Below are positions 19,098 to 28,223 of a stretch of DNA of 64,000 bases, one piece after another (the stretch's first letter is position 1; each line of letters opens with the position of its first letter). The stretch is from assembly GCF_000698575.1 (NCBI RefSeq), contig NZ_JFHD01000020.1, positions 1 through 64,000 on the forward strand. Reading direction: 5' to 3'. A program made the translations under genes and the position numbers. The stretch is from Caballeronia zhejiangensis. GTDB taxonomy: Bacteria; Pseudomonadota; Gammaproteobacteria; Burkholderiales; Burkholderiaceae. The notes under the pieces were generated by a model, which was given only the letters and a program-made list of their open reading frames with translations, was not told where the DNA came from and searched no databases.

Positions 19098-19267
19098 GCG
19101 GTGCCCACGTGGCCTACTCGTACGGTGCCCGAGTGCCCCGTAAGAGCGATATCTGGAAGTAATTGTCAAAAGCGCGCTCTGTCCCTGTATCGCAAAAAGC
19201 CATGGTTCTACGCTGGCGGATTCGCACGCGTGCATCCGGCACGAGTGGCGCAAGAGAAAGGGGCGAG

Positions 19268-20476
19268 ATGACCACAGATCAGGAGTGTCAGAAGGCTAGC
19301 GTCGCGGGCATGGTCCGCTTGCAGACTTTGGCAGCGTTGAATAGTTGCGGCTATATCGACGATAAAACGGCCCTGCGGGTGCTAGAGTCGATGGACCAGA
19401 TGTCGGAGATCGACCTGCGCTTCGATTCCGCGCGCGCGATGCTCGACTGGCTCATTCAAGAAGGTTTCCTGGATGAGCAAGCGGCGGAAGCGGCGGCGGT
19501 CCGTTTCGTGGAAACGCTGGAGACGGACAAGGCGCCCGAGGACTTGTTGCAGTACGAGTCGGTCGTCGGGCAGATCGACCCGCGTTTCCGGGCGCCATTC
19601 GCGGCGTTCGCCGCGCGCACGCGCAAGAAGGTGAAACGTCGCATGATCGGATATGCATCGGCGTTTTGCGTGATCTTCGCGGCGGTCGGGGCCTACACCC
19701 TCTGGTCGGCAAGCACGCCATCCTGCGCGGCAACCAGCACGAAGGACGCGCTGTTCCGGATCGGCGTCCAATCGAAGACCGATCTCGCCACGAAGCGTCC
19801 GGGCCTGTCGCTGAACGATGACCGCGATTTGACGCCACGATTTTCGGATTTCCAGGAAGTGGGCTACGACGATGGCGACAGATCGCGCGGTTGCACAGCG
19901 GTCATCAAAGCGGGGGAGGCGACGAGCCCCATAGGCTACGTGATCCGGCCCAGGGAAAAGAATGGTGAGTTCGAAGTGCACACCTATCCGTACGAATACG
20001 TGGCCGCGCGCTACAACGAGGCCGGGCTGAACAAGGCGCTGGGCGCCCCGCTCGGCCGCGACGCGATTCGCGCGGCGGTCATCGCGGGAATCAAGGGAAT
20101 CGACGATCGCATGGGCAGACGGTCGCCGTCGTATCACAAACCGGTGTACGGGGAAGATGTGCCGAGGACGATGGAAGCGAGGGTCATCGGCGTGCTTCCG
20201 GCAGCGGATTGCCGCAGGATCGATGACCATTCCTACGCATGTCCGGTTTTGGTCGACTATAAGGACAATCTGTTGAGCGTTATCGGTGCGATGCCATACG
20301 TGCAGCTCAAGGGCGAATTCGTGTTCGAGCGGGATCGGGACGCCTGGAAAGTGGCGAATGGCTTCGATGACAAATTTCTGAACACGCTTGTGAACGGACG
20401 TGTGCGAAATACGCTAGGCGCGGACGCGGCCCAGAAAATGCAACAATCCATGGAAAGTAGGCCGTCTGCGCCGTAA
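19268..20476 (+). CDS. Uncharacterised single-pass membrane protein
   Basis: I do not recognise a family. The 402-residue protein has an N-terminal helical region (1-120) rich in acidic and alanine residues, containing ALNSCGYIDDKTAL. A basic stretch (KKVKRR, about 120-126), one transmembrane helix (about 127-147) and a C-terminal region of about 255 residues follow. The basic side suggests that the N-terminus is cytoplasmic and the C-terminus periplasmic. The C-terminal part has paired cysteines but no motif I can name. I chose the ATG at 19268 because AAGGGG lies just upstream. Base composition matches its neighbours. Confidence 0.75.
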   Translation: MTTDQECQKASVAGMVRLQTLAALNSCGYIDDKTALRVLESMDQMSEIDLRFDSARAMLDWLIQEGFLDEQAAEAAAVRFVETLETDKAPEDLLQYESVVGQIDPRFRAPFAAFAARTRKKVKRRMIGYASAFCVIFAAVGAYTLWSASTPSCAATSTKDALFRIGVQSKTDLATKRPGLSLNDDRDLTPRFSDFQEVGYDDGDRSRGCTAVIKAGEATSPIGYVIRPREKNGEFEVHTYPYEYVAARYNEAGLNKALGAPLGRDAIRAAVIAGIKGIDDRMGRRSPSYHKPVYGEDVPRTMEARVIGVLPAADCRRIDDHSYACPVLVDYKDNLLSVIGAMPYVQLKGEFVFERDRDAWKVANGFDDKFLNTLVNGRVRNTLGADAAQKMQQSMESRPSAP

Positions 20477-20529
20477 TCGAGTGTCGGCTGCGATGGGCGA
20501 CGCGGAAAGTCGTCGAAGAACCGGACATT

Positions 20530-20535
20530 TATAAT
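20530..20535 (+). promoter_or_regulatory. Candidate -10 box for uvrD
   Basis: A perfect TATAAT lies 27 bases before the uvrD ATG, giving a short 5' leader. The -35 region is not recognisable. Confidence 0.4.
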
Positions 20536-20562
20536 GCTCGCTTACCTCGACGCCTCTTTCCC

Positions 20563-22929
20563 ATGCCCGACCTGCTCGCGAATCTGAATCCCGAACAACT
20601 CGCCGCCGTGACGCTCCCGGACGAGCCCGCGCTCATTCTCGCGGGCGCCGGCAGCGGCAAGACGCGCGTGCTCATCACGCGCATCGCGTGGCTGATCCAG
20701 CAGGGCTACGCGTCGCCGCCGACCGTGCTCGCCGTCACCTTCACGAACAAGGCCGCGCGCGAGATGATGGCGCGCCTGTCCGCGCTGCTGCCCATCGATA
20801 CGCGCGGCATGTGGATCGGCACGTTTCACGGCTTGTGCAACCGCATGCTGCGCGCGCATTACCGCGACGCCGGCCTGCCGCAGACATTCCAGATTCTCGA
20901 CACGGCCGACCAGCTGTCCGCGATCAAGCGGCTGATGAAAGGCCTGAACGTCGACGACGAGAAGTATCCGGCGAAGAATCTGCAGTACTTCATCAACAAC
21001 GCGAAGGAGCAGGGCCTGCGTCCGAAAGACGTCGACGCCACCGATGCGTTCAATCGCAAGTTCGTCGAGCTTTACGAAGCCTACGATCAGCAATGCCAGC
21101 GCGAAGGCGTCGTCGATTTTCCCGAGCTGCTGCTGCGCTGTTATGAACTCCTCGCGCACAATCCGCCGCTGCGCGCGCATTATCAGGCGCGCTTTCGCAA
21201 CATTCTCGTCGACGAGTTTCAGGACACGAACAAGCTGCAGTACGCGTGGCTCAAGCTGCTCGCGGGCGAGCACAACGCGATCTTCGCGGTCGGCGACGAC
21301 GACCAGTCGATCTACGCGTTCCGCGGCGCGAACGTCGGCAACATGCACGATTTCGAGCGCGAATTCCGCGTGCGCAATCTCATCAAGCTGGAGCAGAACT
21401 ATCGCTCGCACGGCCATATTCTCGATACCGCGAACTATCTGATCGCCAACAATGCCAACCGGCTCGGCAAGAATCTGCGCACCGACGCGGGACACGGCGA
21501 GCCGGTGCGCGTCTACGAGGCCGCAACGGATTCGCAGGAAGCGGGCTGGATCGTCGAGGAAATCAAGGCGCTCATCAATACGGGCGTGTCGCGCGGCGAG
21601 GTCGCGGTGCTTTATCGCAGCAACGCGCAGTCGCGGACCATCGAACATACGCTCGTGAACGCGGGCATTCCGTATCGCGTGTATGGCGGTCTGCGCTTCT
21701 TCGAGCGGCAGGAAGTGAAGCATGCGCTCGCGTATTCGCGTCTCATCGACAATCCGAACGACGACACCGCGTTCGCGCGCGTCGTCAATTTCCCGACGCG
21801 CGGGATCGGTGCGCGCTCCATCGAGCAAGTGGCCGACGCGGCGCGTCTCTACAACTGTTCGATGGCCGCCGCCGTGCCGTACGTCACCGGCAAGGCGGGC
21901 ACGAGCCTCGGCGCATTCGCGACGCTCATCGCGAAAATGCGCGCCGAAACGCAGCAGATGAGCCTGCCGGAAACCGTCGAATACGTCGTGCGCGCGAGCG
22001 GTCTCGCCGCGTTCTACGAAACCGAGCGCGAGGGCCAGGATCGGCTCGAGAATTTGCAGGAACTCGTGAATGCGGCGGCGGCGTTCGTCAGCGAGGAAGG
22101 CTACGGGCTCGATACGCCCGCGCGCTCCATTCCGCTGCGTCCGGGCGCGTCGGCGCTGCCGGAGATCGTCAGCGAGGACGGCGAGATCGAAGTGCTCGAT
22201 GCGCCCGGCATCGCCGATCCCGCGCAGAATCCCGACACGATGACGCCGCTCGCGGGCTTCCTGTCGCACGCATCGCTCGAAGCCGGCGACAACCAGGCGC
22301 AGGCCGGCCAGGACGCCGTGCAACTGATGACCGTGCACGCGGCCAAGGGCCTCGAATTCACGGCGGTGTTCATCACCGGGCTGGAAGAGGGCTTGTTCCC
22401 GCACGAGAACAGCGCGCAGGAATCGGACGGGCTGGAGGAAGAGCGGCGTCTCATGTACGTGGCGATCACGCGCGCGAAAGAGCGGCTTTATCTGTCGTTC
22501 GCGCAGAGCCGCATGCTGCACGGCCAGACGCGCTACAACATCCGTTCGCGTTTCTTCGACGAATTGCCCGAAGGCTCGCTCAAGTGGCTCACGCCGAAGA
22601 TGGAGGCGGGCGCGCGCTGGGGCGGACGCGCCGACAACGCCGGCTGGGGCCGCGACTGGTTTGCGCGTCCCGGACAGGAGCGCGGCGGTTCTTCCGGCTA
22701 TGCGCGGGATCAGGGCGCCAGCGCGGCATTGCCGTCGTTCGCCAACGAGCAGCGCGCGGCGGAATCCGGCTTCAAGGTCGGCCAAGCCGTGTTCCATACG
22801 AAGTTCGGCGAAGGCACCGTGACCGCGCTGGAAGGCTCGGGCGGCGACGCGCGCGCGCAAGTTCGCTTCAAGCGCCACGGCGAAAAGTGGCTCGCGCTGG
22901 CCGTGGCGAAACTGCAGGCCGTCGAATGA
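20563..22929 (+). CDS. uvrD: UvrD-type superfamily 1A DNA helicase
   Basis: The 788-residue 3'-5' helicase acts in nucleotide excision and mismatch repair. Motifs in order: Walker A AGAGSGKTR (residues about 27-35), Ia TFTNKAAREM, II VDEFQDTN, III GDDDQSIYAFRGA, IV EQNYRSHG, V TVHAAKGLEF and VI VAITRAKERLYL. The C-terminal tail ends in a Tudor-like segment (VFHTKFGEGTVTALEG) typical of UvrD/PcrA. The stop overlaps the start of mtnN (ATGA), an unusual coupling of a repair helicase with a nucleosidase. Confidence 0.93.
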   Translation: MPDLLANLNPEQLAAVTLPDEPALILAGAGSGKTRVLITRIAWLIQQGYASPPTVLAVTFTNKAAREMMARLSALLPIDTRGMWIGTFHGLCNRMLRAHYRDAGLPQTFQILDTADQLSAIKRLMKGLNVDDEKYPAKNLQYFINNAKEQGLRPKDVDATDAFNRKFVELYEAYDQQCQREGVVDFPELLLRCYELLAHNPPLRAHYQARFRNILVDEFQDTNKLQYAWLKLLAGEHNAIFAVGDDDQSIYAFRGANVGNMHDFEREFRVRNLIKLEQNYRSHGHILDTANYLIANNANRLGKNLRTDAGHGEPVRVYEAATDSQEAGWIVEEIKALINTGVSRGEVAVLYRSNAQSRTIEHTLVNAGIPYRVYGGLRFFERQEVKHALAYSRLIDNPNDDTAFARVVNFPTRGIGARSIEQVADAARLYNCSMAAAVPYVTGKAGTSLGAFATLIAKMRAETQQMSLPETVEYVVRASGLAAFYETEREGQDRLENLQELVNAAAAFVSEEGYGLDTPARSIPLRPGASALPEIVSEDGEIEVLDAPGIADPAQNPDTMTPLAGFLSHASLEAGDNQAQAGQDAVQLMTVHAAKGLEFTAVFITGLEEGLFPHENSAQESDGLEEERRLMYVAITRAKERLYLSFAQSRMLHGQTRYNIRSRFFDELPEGSLKWLTPKMEAGARWGGRADNAGWGRDWFARPGQERGGSSGYARDQGASAALPSFANEQRAAESGFKVGQAVFHTKFGEGTVTALEGSGGDARAQVRFKRHGEKWLALAVAKLQAVE

Positions 22930-23684
22930 AGACGAAGCGGCTCGGCATCATGGCGGCGCTGCCGCAGGAACTGGGCGACCTCATCGCGCAGATGCGCTCG
23001 GCAGGCGAAGTTCGCACCGTGACGCTCGGCCAGCGCGAGTATTACGTCGGCGACGCGCATGGGCTGCCGGCCGTCGTCACGCTCGCGCGCATCGGCAAGG
23101 TGGCGGCGGCCGCGACCGCGAGCGCGCTCATCCATGTGTTCGAAACCGATGCCATCGTCTTCACAGGCGTCGCGGGCGGCGTGCGGGCGGACGTGCAAGT
23201 GGGCGATGTCGTCATCGCCGATGCTTTGCTGCAGCATGATCTCGACGCATCGCCGCTCTTTCCGCGCTACGAAGTGCCGCTGCTCGACCGCGCGCGCTTC
23301 GGCGCCGATCGCGCGCTTTCCGATGCGCTCGCCGCCGCCGCCGATGCGTTCATCGCCGACGAGGGCGGTACGCTGACGGAGCGCTTCGCCGTCGCCGGGC
23401 CGCGCGTGCATCGCGGGCTGATCGTGAGCGGCGATCGCTTCATCGCGGGCCACGACGCGCTCTTCGGCTTGCGCGACGCGCTGCCCGACGCGCTCGCGGT
23501 CGAAATGGAAGGCGCGGCCATCGCGCAGGTCTGCTACGAGCACGGCGTGCCGTGCGCGGTCGTGCGGACCATTTCCGATGCAGCGGACGCCGCCGCGCCG
23601 CTATCGTTCACCGAATTTCTGACGTCGATCGCCGCGACTTACTCGTCGGGCATTTTGTCGCGCTTTCTCCGCGCTGCCGGCTGA
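22926..23684 (+). CDS. mtnN: 5'-methylthioadenosine/S-adenosylhomocysteine nucleosidase
   Basis: The enzyme cleaves adenine from methylthioadenosine and S-adenosylhomocysteine, clearing inhibitors of methylation and polyamine synthesis. The 252-residue protein starts with the PNP-fold motif IMAALPQELGDL, has the substrate loop SGDRFI, the purine/ribose motif VEMEGAA, and the catalytic Asp in ISDAAD. It is slightly longer than typical members (about 230). Its ATG overlaps the uvrD stop. Confidence 0.85.
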   Translation: MKTKRLGIMAALPQELGDLIAQMRSAGEVRTVTLGQREYYVGDAHGLPAVVTLARIGKVAAAATASALIHVFETDAIVFTGVAGGVRADVQVGDVVIADALLQHDLDASPLFPRYEVPLLDRARFGADRALSDALAAAADAFIADEGGTLTERFAVAGPRVHRGLIVSGDRFIAGHDALFGLRDALPDALAVEMEGAAIAQVCYEHGVPCAVVRTISDAADAAAPLSFTEFLTSIAATYSSGILSRFLRAAG

Positions 23685-23746
23685 TCGAGCGCCGAATCCC
23701 ACGCGGACGCGGCTTTCCACGGGCCGCGCATCGTCGAAAATCCTGC

Positions 23747-23775
23747 TTGTAGTTGAGAATGATTCTCAATACAAT
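23747..23775 (+). promoter_or_regulatory. Sigma-70 promoter with a Fur box filling the spacer
   Basis: TTGTAG (-35, 23747-23752) and TACAAT (-10, 23770-23775) are exactly 17 bases apart. That spacer is TTGAGAATGATTCTCAA, a perfect 8-1-8 inverted repeat and a classic Fur box. Fur-Fe(II) bound there would cover the whole promoter, so the operon that follows should be made only when iron is scarce. A strong AGGAGG (23801-23806) precedes the first gene. Confidence 0.85.
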
Positions 23776-23815
23776 GACTCGCACACCGTGAGGCAGACAC
23801 AGGAGGCCCGACGAC

Positions 23816-24100
23816 ATGACCAACGATTTCACCGCCATCGGCACGATGGGCGAAGCGCGCCCGGCGTCCGAAAGCGGCGAGCGGGGCGAGCGTTGCGCTG
23901 TTTCGGCGAACGCCGCGAGAGTGCTCGAAACCACGCGCCGCGCGTGGACGGAGGCGACGGCGCAGGCGGCGCAGGCGGCGCAGGAGTTGGCTCGCCGCGC
24001 GCCACGCGCCACGCAGCCCAAGAAACGCGTGGTGCCGCGGTGTTCCCGCTGGCCGTCGCTCGTCGCCGCGCTCAACTACTGGAGTCCGAAACCGCTGTGA
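23816..24100 (+). CDS. Small uncharacterised protein, first gene of a Fur-box operon
   Basis: The 94-residue protein has no family I recognise. It has an alanine-rich helical middle (TEATAQAAQAAQELARRAP) and a basic C-terminus (TQPKKRVVPR...) ending in a short hydrophobic segment SLVAALNYWSPKPL. No signal peptide or membrane helix is clear. AGGAGG stands 9 bases before the ATG, and the Fur-box promoter lies about 40 bases upstream, so expression under iron limitation is likely. The stop overlaps a GTG start of the next gene (GTGA), implying a shared process. Confidence 0.75.
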   Translation: MTNDFTAIGTMGEARPASESGERGERCAVSANAARVLETTRRAWTEATAQAAQAAQELARRAPRATQPKKRVVPRCSRWPSLVAALNYWSPKPL

Positions 24101-24555
24101 ACGCCGCCGACCTCGCACCGAAATCCATCGAACTCGACGAGCGTCTTTTCGACGCGAGCCGATTCCCGCTCGTGCGCCTGCGTCCGCGCGCCGTGAAACC
24201 GGGCTATGCGTTCGCATGGGGCGCGCAGATGCGCCGTCTCGTGTCCCTCGCGACGCCTTTCGTTCTCGTGGCCGAGCACGACGCAAACGAAACCGCCGAC
24301 GACGCCCGTCTGCGCGCCGCGTGGATGCGTACGCATCGCGCGATGCTGGCCGCGTACTGCCGCGGCCTGATCCTGATCGAACCGCGCATCGAGGCGCGCG
24401 CGAGCACGCGAGAAACGCTGCGCGCATTGACGGACGGATGCGGCGTCCGAACGGTCGTCGTGTCGAGCATGCGCGTCGCGGGCGAGCTTGCGCCGGTGCT
24501 GCTCAAGCACACCGCGTCCGAGGGCCGCGCCTCAGCGCGAACCCGGGCGCTCTGA
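24097..24555 (+). CDS. Uncharacterised protein, second gene of a Fur-box operon
   Basis: The 152-residue protein starts at a GTG overlapping the preceding stop. It is soluble-looking, with alternating beta-like stretches (TPFVLVAEHD, GLILIEPRIEA, RTVVVSSMRV) and helices, suggesting a small alpha/beta fold. A STAS-like arrangement is conceivable, but I cannot assign it. There are no cysteines or histidine clusters that would suggest direct iron binding beyond scattered residues. The Fur-box promoter and coupling to the 94-residue partner point to a role in iron starvation. The following gene is 95 bases away and probably separate. Confidence 0.72.
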   Translation: MNAADLAPKSIELDERLFDASRFPLVRLRPRAVKPGYAFAWGAQMRRLVSLATPFVLVAEHDANETADDARLRAAWMRTHRAMLAAYCRGLILIEPRIEARASTRETLRALTDGCGVRTVVVSSMRVAGELAPVLLKHTASEGRASARTRAL

Positions 24556-24650
24556 CGCGCCGGACCGATCAGGGCGCGCCCGGTCTGGCGCGGGTTGGAC
24601 GGCTGCTCTATGCTCAGGGCTCAGCCAACGCCGCTTTGCAGAGGACGCGC

Positions 24651-26543
24651 ATGCCGACTTACCGAGAAGCGTATCGACGGTCGATCGACGAGCCCGAAGC
24701 GTTCTGGGCCGAACAGGCCCGTCGCATTCACTGGCAGACGCCGTTCGAGCGGGTGCTCGACCGCAGCAAGCCGCCGTTCGCGCGGTGGTTCGTCGGCGGC
24801 AAGACCAATCTGTGCCATAACGCCGTCGACCGGCATCTCGCGTCGCGTGCGCAACAGGACGCGCTCGTCTACGTATCGACGGAAACGGGCATCGAGCGCC
24901 GCTACACCTACGCCGAGCTGCACGCGGAAGTGAACCGCATGGCAGCCGTCATGCGCTCGCTGCACGTGAAGAAGGGCGATCGCGTGCTCATCTATCTGCC
25001 GATGATTCCCGAAGCGCTCTTCGCGATGCTCGCGTGCGCGCGCATCGGCGCGATCCACTCGGTCGTGTTCGGCGGCTTCGCGGCGCCGAATCTCGCGGCG
25101 CGCATCGACGATGCCGAGCCTGCGCTCATCGTCACCGCCGATGCCGGCGCGCGCGCGGGCAAGGTGATCGACTACACGCCGCTCGTCGACGAAGCGCTCT
25201 CGCGCGCCGAATACAAGGTGCCGCAAGTGCTCTTGATCGACCGGCAACTCGCGCCCGAGCGCTTGCAGGCGAGTTATCTCGTCGCGTACGAACCGCTGCG
25301 CGAGCAATTTTTCGACGCGCACGTGCCGTGCGAATGGCTCGAATCGAACGAGCCGTCGTACGTGCTCTACACGTCCGGCACGACGGGCAGGCCGAAGGGC
25401 GTGCAGCGCGATGTCGGCGGTTACGCGGTCGCGCTCGCCGCATCGATGGAGCACATCTTTCAGGGCGCGCCGGGCGACACGATGTTCACCGCATCGGACA
25501 TCGGCTGGGTCGTGGGGCACAGCTACATCATTTATGCGCCGCTGATCGCCGGCCTCACGACCGTGATGTACGAAGGCACGCCGATTCGTCCCGACGGCGG
25601 CATCTGGTGGCGGCTCGTCCAGCAGTACAAGATCAATCTGATGTTCACCGCGCCGACCGCGATCCGCGTGCTGAAGAAGCAGGATCCGGCGCTGATGGAG
25701 AAATACGATCTGTCGAGCCTGCGCACGCTGTTTCTCGCGGGCGAGCCGCTCGACGAGCCGACTGCGCACTGGATCCAGAGCGCGTTGAAAAAGCCCGTCA
25801 TCGACAATTACTGGCAGACGGAAACCGGCTGGCCGATGATCGCGATTCCGCGCGGCATCGAAGAATTGCCGTCGAAGCTCGGCTCGCCGGGCGTACCGTC
25901 GATGGGCTTCAATCTCACGCTGCGCAACGAAGCGACCGGCGATGCCTGCGCGCCCGGCGAGAAGGGCGTCGTCACGCTGGCGTATCCGCTGCCGCCGGGC
26001 TGCATGCAGACGGTGTGGCGCGACGACCAGCGCTTCGTCGACACGTACTGGAAGAGCGTGCCGAATCAGATGGTCTATTCGACCTTCGACTGGGGTGTGC
26101 AGGACGAGGACGGCTACGTGTCGATCCTCGGCCGCACCGACGATGTCATCAACGTGGCGGGGCATCGGCTCGGCACGCGCGAGATCGAAGAGGCCTTGTC
26201 GGCGCATCCGGCGGTCGCGGAGGTCGCGGTGGTCGGCATCGCCGATTCCGTGAAGGGGCAGGCGGCCGCGGCGTTCGTCGTGCTGCGCGATGCCGATCGC
26301 ATCAATGCGCCGGGCGCGCGCGAGGGCATGGAAGCGGAGTTGTGTCACGCGGTGGATTCGCAGCTCGGCGCGATCGCGCGTCCGGCGCGCGTGCATTTCG
26401 TGACGATGCTGCCGAAGACGCGTTCGGGGAAGCTGCTGCGACGCGCGATCGCGGCGTTGGCGGAAGGGCGCGATCCGGGCGAGCTGCCGACGATCGAGGA
26501 TCCGGGCGCGTTGATGCAGGTGAGGGAGGCGTTGGGAAACTGA
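24651..26543 (+). CDS. prpE: Propionate-CoA ligase (AMP-forming), PrpE-like
   Basis: The 630-residue acyl-CoA synthetase activates propionate (or acetate) through an acyl-AMP. It has the acetyl-CoA synthetase N-terminal region, P-loop YTSGTTGRPKGVQRD, the YWQTETGWP motif, the hinge GRTDDVINVAGHRLGTREIEEAL and the acetylatable lysine region RSGKLLRR. QRDVGGYA after the P-loop and the overall length fit PrpE better than Acs (about 650). It has AGAGGA before the ATG. No prp catabolic genes flank it, so the physiological acid is not certain. Confidence 0.88.
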   Translation: MPTYREAYRRSIDEPEAFWAEQARRIHWQTPFERVLDRSKPPFARWFVGGKTNLCHNAVDRHLASRAQQDALVYVSTETGIERRYTYAELHAEVNRMAAVMRSLHVKKGDRVLIYLPMIPEALFAMLACARIGAIHSVVFGGFAAPNLAARIDDAEPALIVTADAGARAGKVIDYTPLVDEALSRAEYKVPQVLLIDRQLAPERLQASYLVAYEPLREQFFDAHVPCEWLESNEPSYVLYTSGTTGRPKGVQRDVGGYAVALAASMEHIFQGAPGDTMFTASDIGWVVGHSYIIYAPLIAGLTTVMYEGTPIRPDGGIWWRLVQQYKINLMFTAPTAIRVLKKQDPALMEKYDLSSLRTLFLAGEPLDEPTAHWIQSALKKPVIDNYWQTETGWPMIAIPRGIEELPSKLGSPGVPSMGFNLTLRNEATGDACAPGEKGVVTLAYPLPPGCMQTVWRDDQRFVDTYWKSVPNQMVYSTFDWGVQDEDGYVSILGRTDDVINVAGHRLGTREIEEALSAHPAVAEVAVVGIADSVKGQAAAAFVVLRDADRINAPGAREGMEAELCHAVDSQLGAIARPARVHFVTMLPKTRSGKLLRRAIAALAEGRDPGELPTIEDPGALMQVREALGN

Positions 26544-26553
26544 GCGCCCAAAA

Positions 26554-26587
26554 CACAACGGGCACGCGGTCCGGCGTGCCCGTTGTG
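26554..26587 (-). terminator. 14-bp stem terminator between convergent prpE and fsr-like genes
   Basis: CACAACGGGCACGC (26554-26567) pairs perfectly with GCGTGCCCGTTGTG (26574-26587) across a 6-base loop. On the minus strand the stem is followed by TTTT, so it terminates mainly the MFS gene. It may also stop prpE transcripts from the other side. Confidence 0.55.
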
Positions 26588-26604
26588 ATCGTCATCGCGT
26601 GCGC

Positions 26605-27879
26605 TCAGGCCTTCGCCTTCCCCTCATGCGTCTTCGGCAACAACACCGTCAACACGCCCAGCAACGGCAGGAACGCGCAAACCTTGTACACATAATCGAT
26701 GCTGGTCGCATCCGCGAGATGCCCGAGCACCGCCGCGCCCACGCCGCCCATGCCGAACGCGAATCCGAAGAACAAGCCCGCGACCATCCCGACCTTGCCC
26801 GGAATCAGTTCCTGCGCATACACGAGAATCGCCGAGAACGCCGATGCCAGCACGAGCCCGATGATCACCGACAGCACGCCCGTCCAGAACAGGTTCGCGT
26901 AAGGCATCAAGAGCGTGAACGGCGCGACGCCGAGAATCGACACCCAGATCACCGCCTTGCGCCCGACCTTGTCGCCGACCGGACCGCCGATGATCGTGCC
27001 CGCCGCCACCGCCGCGAGGAACACGAACAGATGGATCTGCGCGGCCTGCACCGAGATGCCGAACTTGCTGATCAGATAGAACGTGAAGTAACTCGTGATG
27101 CTCGCCAGATAGAAGTACTTCGAGAACACGAGCAGCACGAGCACGCTCATCGCCATGACGACCTTGTTGCGCGGCAGCGTCGCGTGCGCGGTCTGCGCGC
27201 GGCCCTTCTTCGTCGCCGGATGACGCTTGTACCAGCGGCCGATATTCGCCAGCACGAACATCGCGACGAGCGCGGCCACCGAGAACCACGCGATGCTCTT
27301 TTGCCCGTGCGGGATGACGATCAGCGCGGCGAGCAAGGGACCTAACGACGAACCGGCGTTGCCGCCGACCTGAAAGAGCGACTGCGCGAGACCGTGCTTG
27401 CCGCCCGACGCCATGCGCGCCACCCGCGACGATTCCGGATGAAACACCGACGATCCGCAGCCGACCAGCGCCGCCGCGATCAAGAGCGTGCCGAAGCTGC
27501 CCGCGACCGACATCAGCAAGAGACCCGACAGCGTGAAGCCCATGCCGACCGGAAGCGAATACGGCTTCGGATGCTTGTCCGTGTACAGGCCGACGAGCGG
27601 TTGCAGCAGCGAAGCCGTCACCTGATACACGAGCGTGATGAGGCCGATCTGTCCGAACGTGAGCGCGAATTCGCTCTTGAACATCGGATAGATCGCCAGA
27701 ATCAGCGACTGGATCATGTCGTTCAAAAGGTGCGAAAAGCTGATCGCGCCCAGAACGGAATAAACGGTGCGTTGCGCGCCCGCTGATGTCGCGGCGGAAG
27801 CGTTGGCAGAAGCGTTGGCGGAAGCGCCGGCCGATGCGCCGGAAGGCGACAAAGCGCCCTTGTCGATGCTCGTTTGCAT
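26605..27879 (-). CDS. MFS exporter of the Fsr (fosmidomycin resistance) type
   Basis: The 424-residue protein has about twelve hydrophobic segments and the Fsr-like opening FSHLLNDMIQSLILAIYP, followed by the MFS A motif variant YTDKHPKPY and GPVGDKVGRK in the second half. Members expel small molecules; fosmidomycin resistance gave the name, but the natural substrate is generally unknown. I chose MQTSIDKG at 27879; longer in-frame starts lack support. Residues about 13-35 are a low-complexity Ala/Ser/Asn repeat (GASANASANAS) made by repeated codons. Confidence 0.85.
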   Translation of the reverse strand: MQTSIDKGALSPSGASAGASANASANASAATSAGAQRTVYSVLGAISFSHLLNDMIQSLILAIYPMFKSEFALTFGQIGLITLVYQVTASLLQPLVGLYTDKHPKPYSLPVGMGFTLSGLLLMSVAGSFGTLLIAAALVGCGSSVFHPESSRVARMASGGKHGLAQSLFQVGGNAGSSLGPLLAALIVIPHGQKSIAWFSVAALVAMFVLANIGRWYKRHPATKKGRAQTAHATLPRNKVVMAMSVLVLLVFSKYFYLASITSYFTFYLISKFGISVQAAQIHLFVFLAAVAAGTIIGGPVGDKVGRKAVIWVSILGVAPFTLLMPYANLFWTGVLSVIIGLVLASAFSAILVYAQELIPGKVGMVAGLFFGFAFGMGGVGAAVLGHLADATSIDYVYKVCAFLPLLGVLTVLLPKTHEGKAKA

Positions 27880-28223
27880 AGTGATGGCTTGTGAAAGCAG
27901 GAAAGCGTCTCGGAATCGATCTTTTGTCAGTGCGACATTTATGCGCAGACTGAATTTCTGACAAGTGTAGGCTGTCCCCGACGCGTTGTCCTGCCAAGCT
28001 TTGTCGCGAATCGGACAGGATCGGCAGCGAATCAAGCTGCGATTTCGTCGCACGCAAGGTTTTTTGGCCGGTTATAAGAAGCGACGGCGGAGCGAACGAA
28101 CGTGCGCTCCTGCTAAAAAAAGGCTCAAGAAAGCCCGCAAACCTGCCGTATTCCCGGCAGGGATCAGACCAGGACACGCCTCACGACGGCCCAGTCCAAA
28201 GAACAAATTCGGGGATTCGATCG
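27880..28223. other. Divergent intergenic region, about 340 bases
   Basis: This gap separates the minus-strand MFS gene from the plus-strand chemoreceptor gene. It holds a candidate FliA promoter near its right side and a small hairpin around CTGCCG-TATTCC-CGGCAG (about 28143-28158). I see no further gene. Confidence 0.5.
28125..28152 (+). promoter_or_regulatory. Candidate FliA (sigma-28) promoter for the chemoreceptor gene
   Basis: TCAAGAAA (28125-28132) and GCCGTATT (28145-28152) are separated by 12 bases. This resembles the flagellar sigma-28 pattern (TCAAG/TAAA upstream, GCCGATAA downstream) at a fitting distance before a methyl-accepting chemotaxis gene, a typical FliA target. Two mismatches in the downstream box keep this tentative. 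Confidence 0.4.

Noticed and set aside
20542-22878. Very long minus-strand open frame (about 778 codons) opposite uvrD
   Set aside because: It mirrors uvrD, whose helicase motifs are all present; the antisense product is arginine-rich and without domains. Long antisense frames are common in GC-rich genes.
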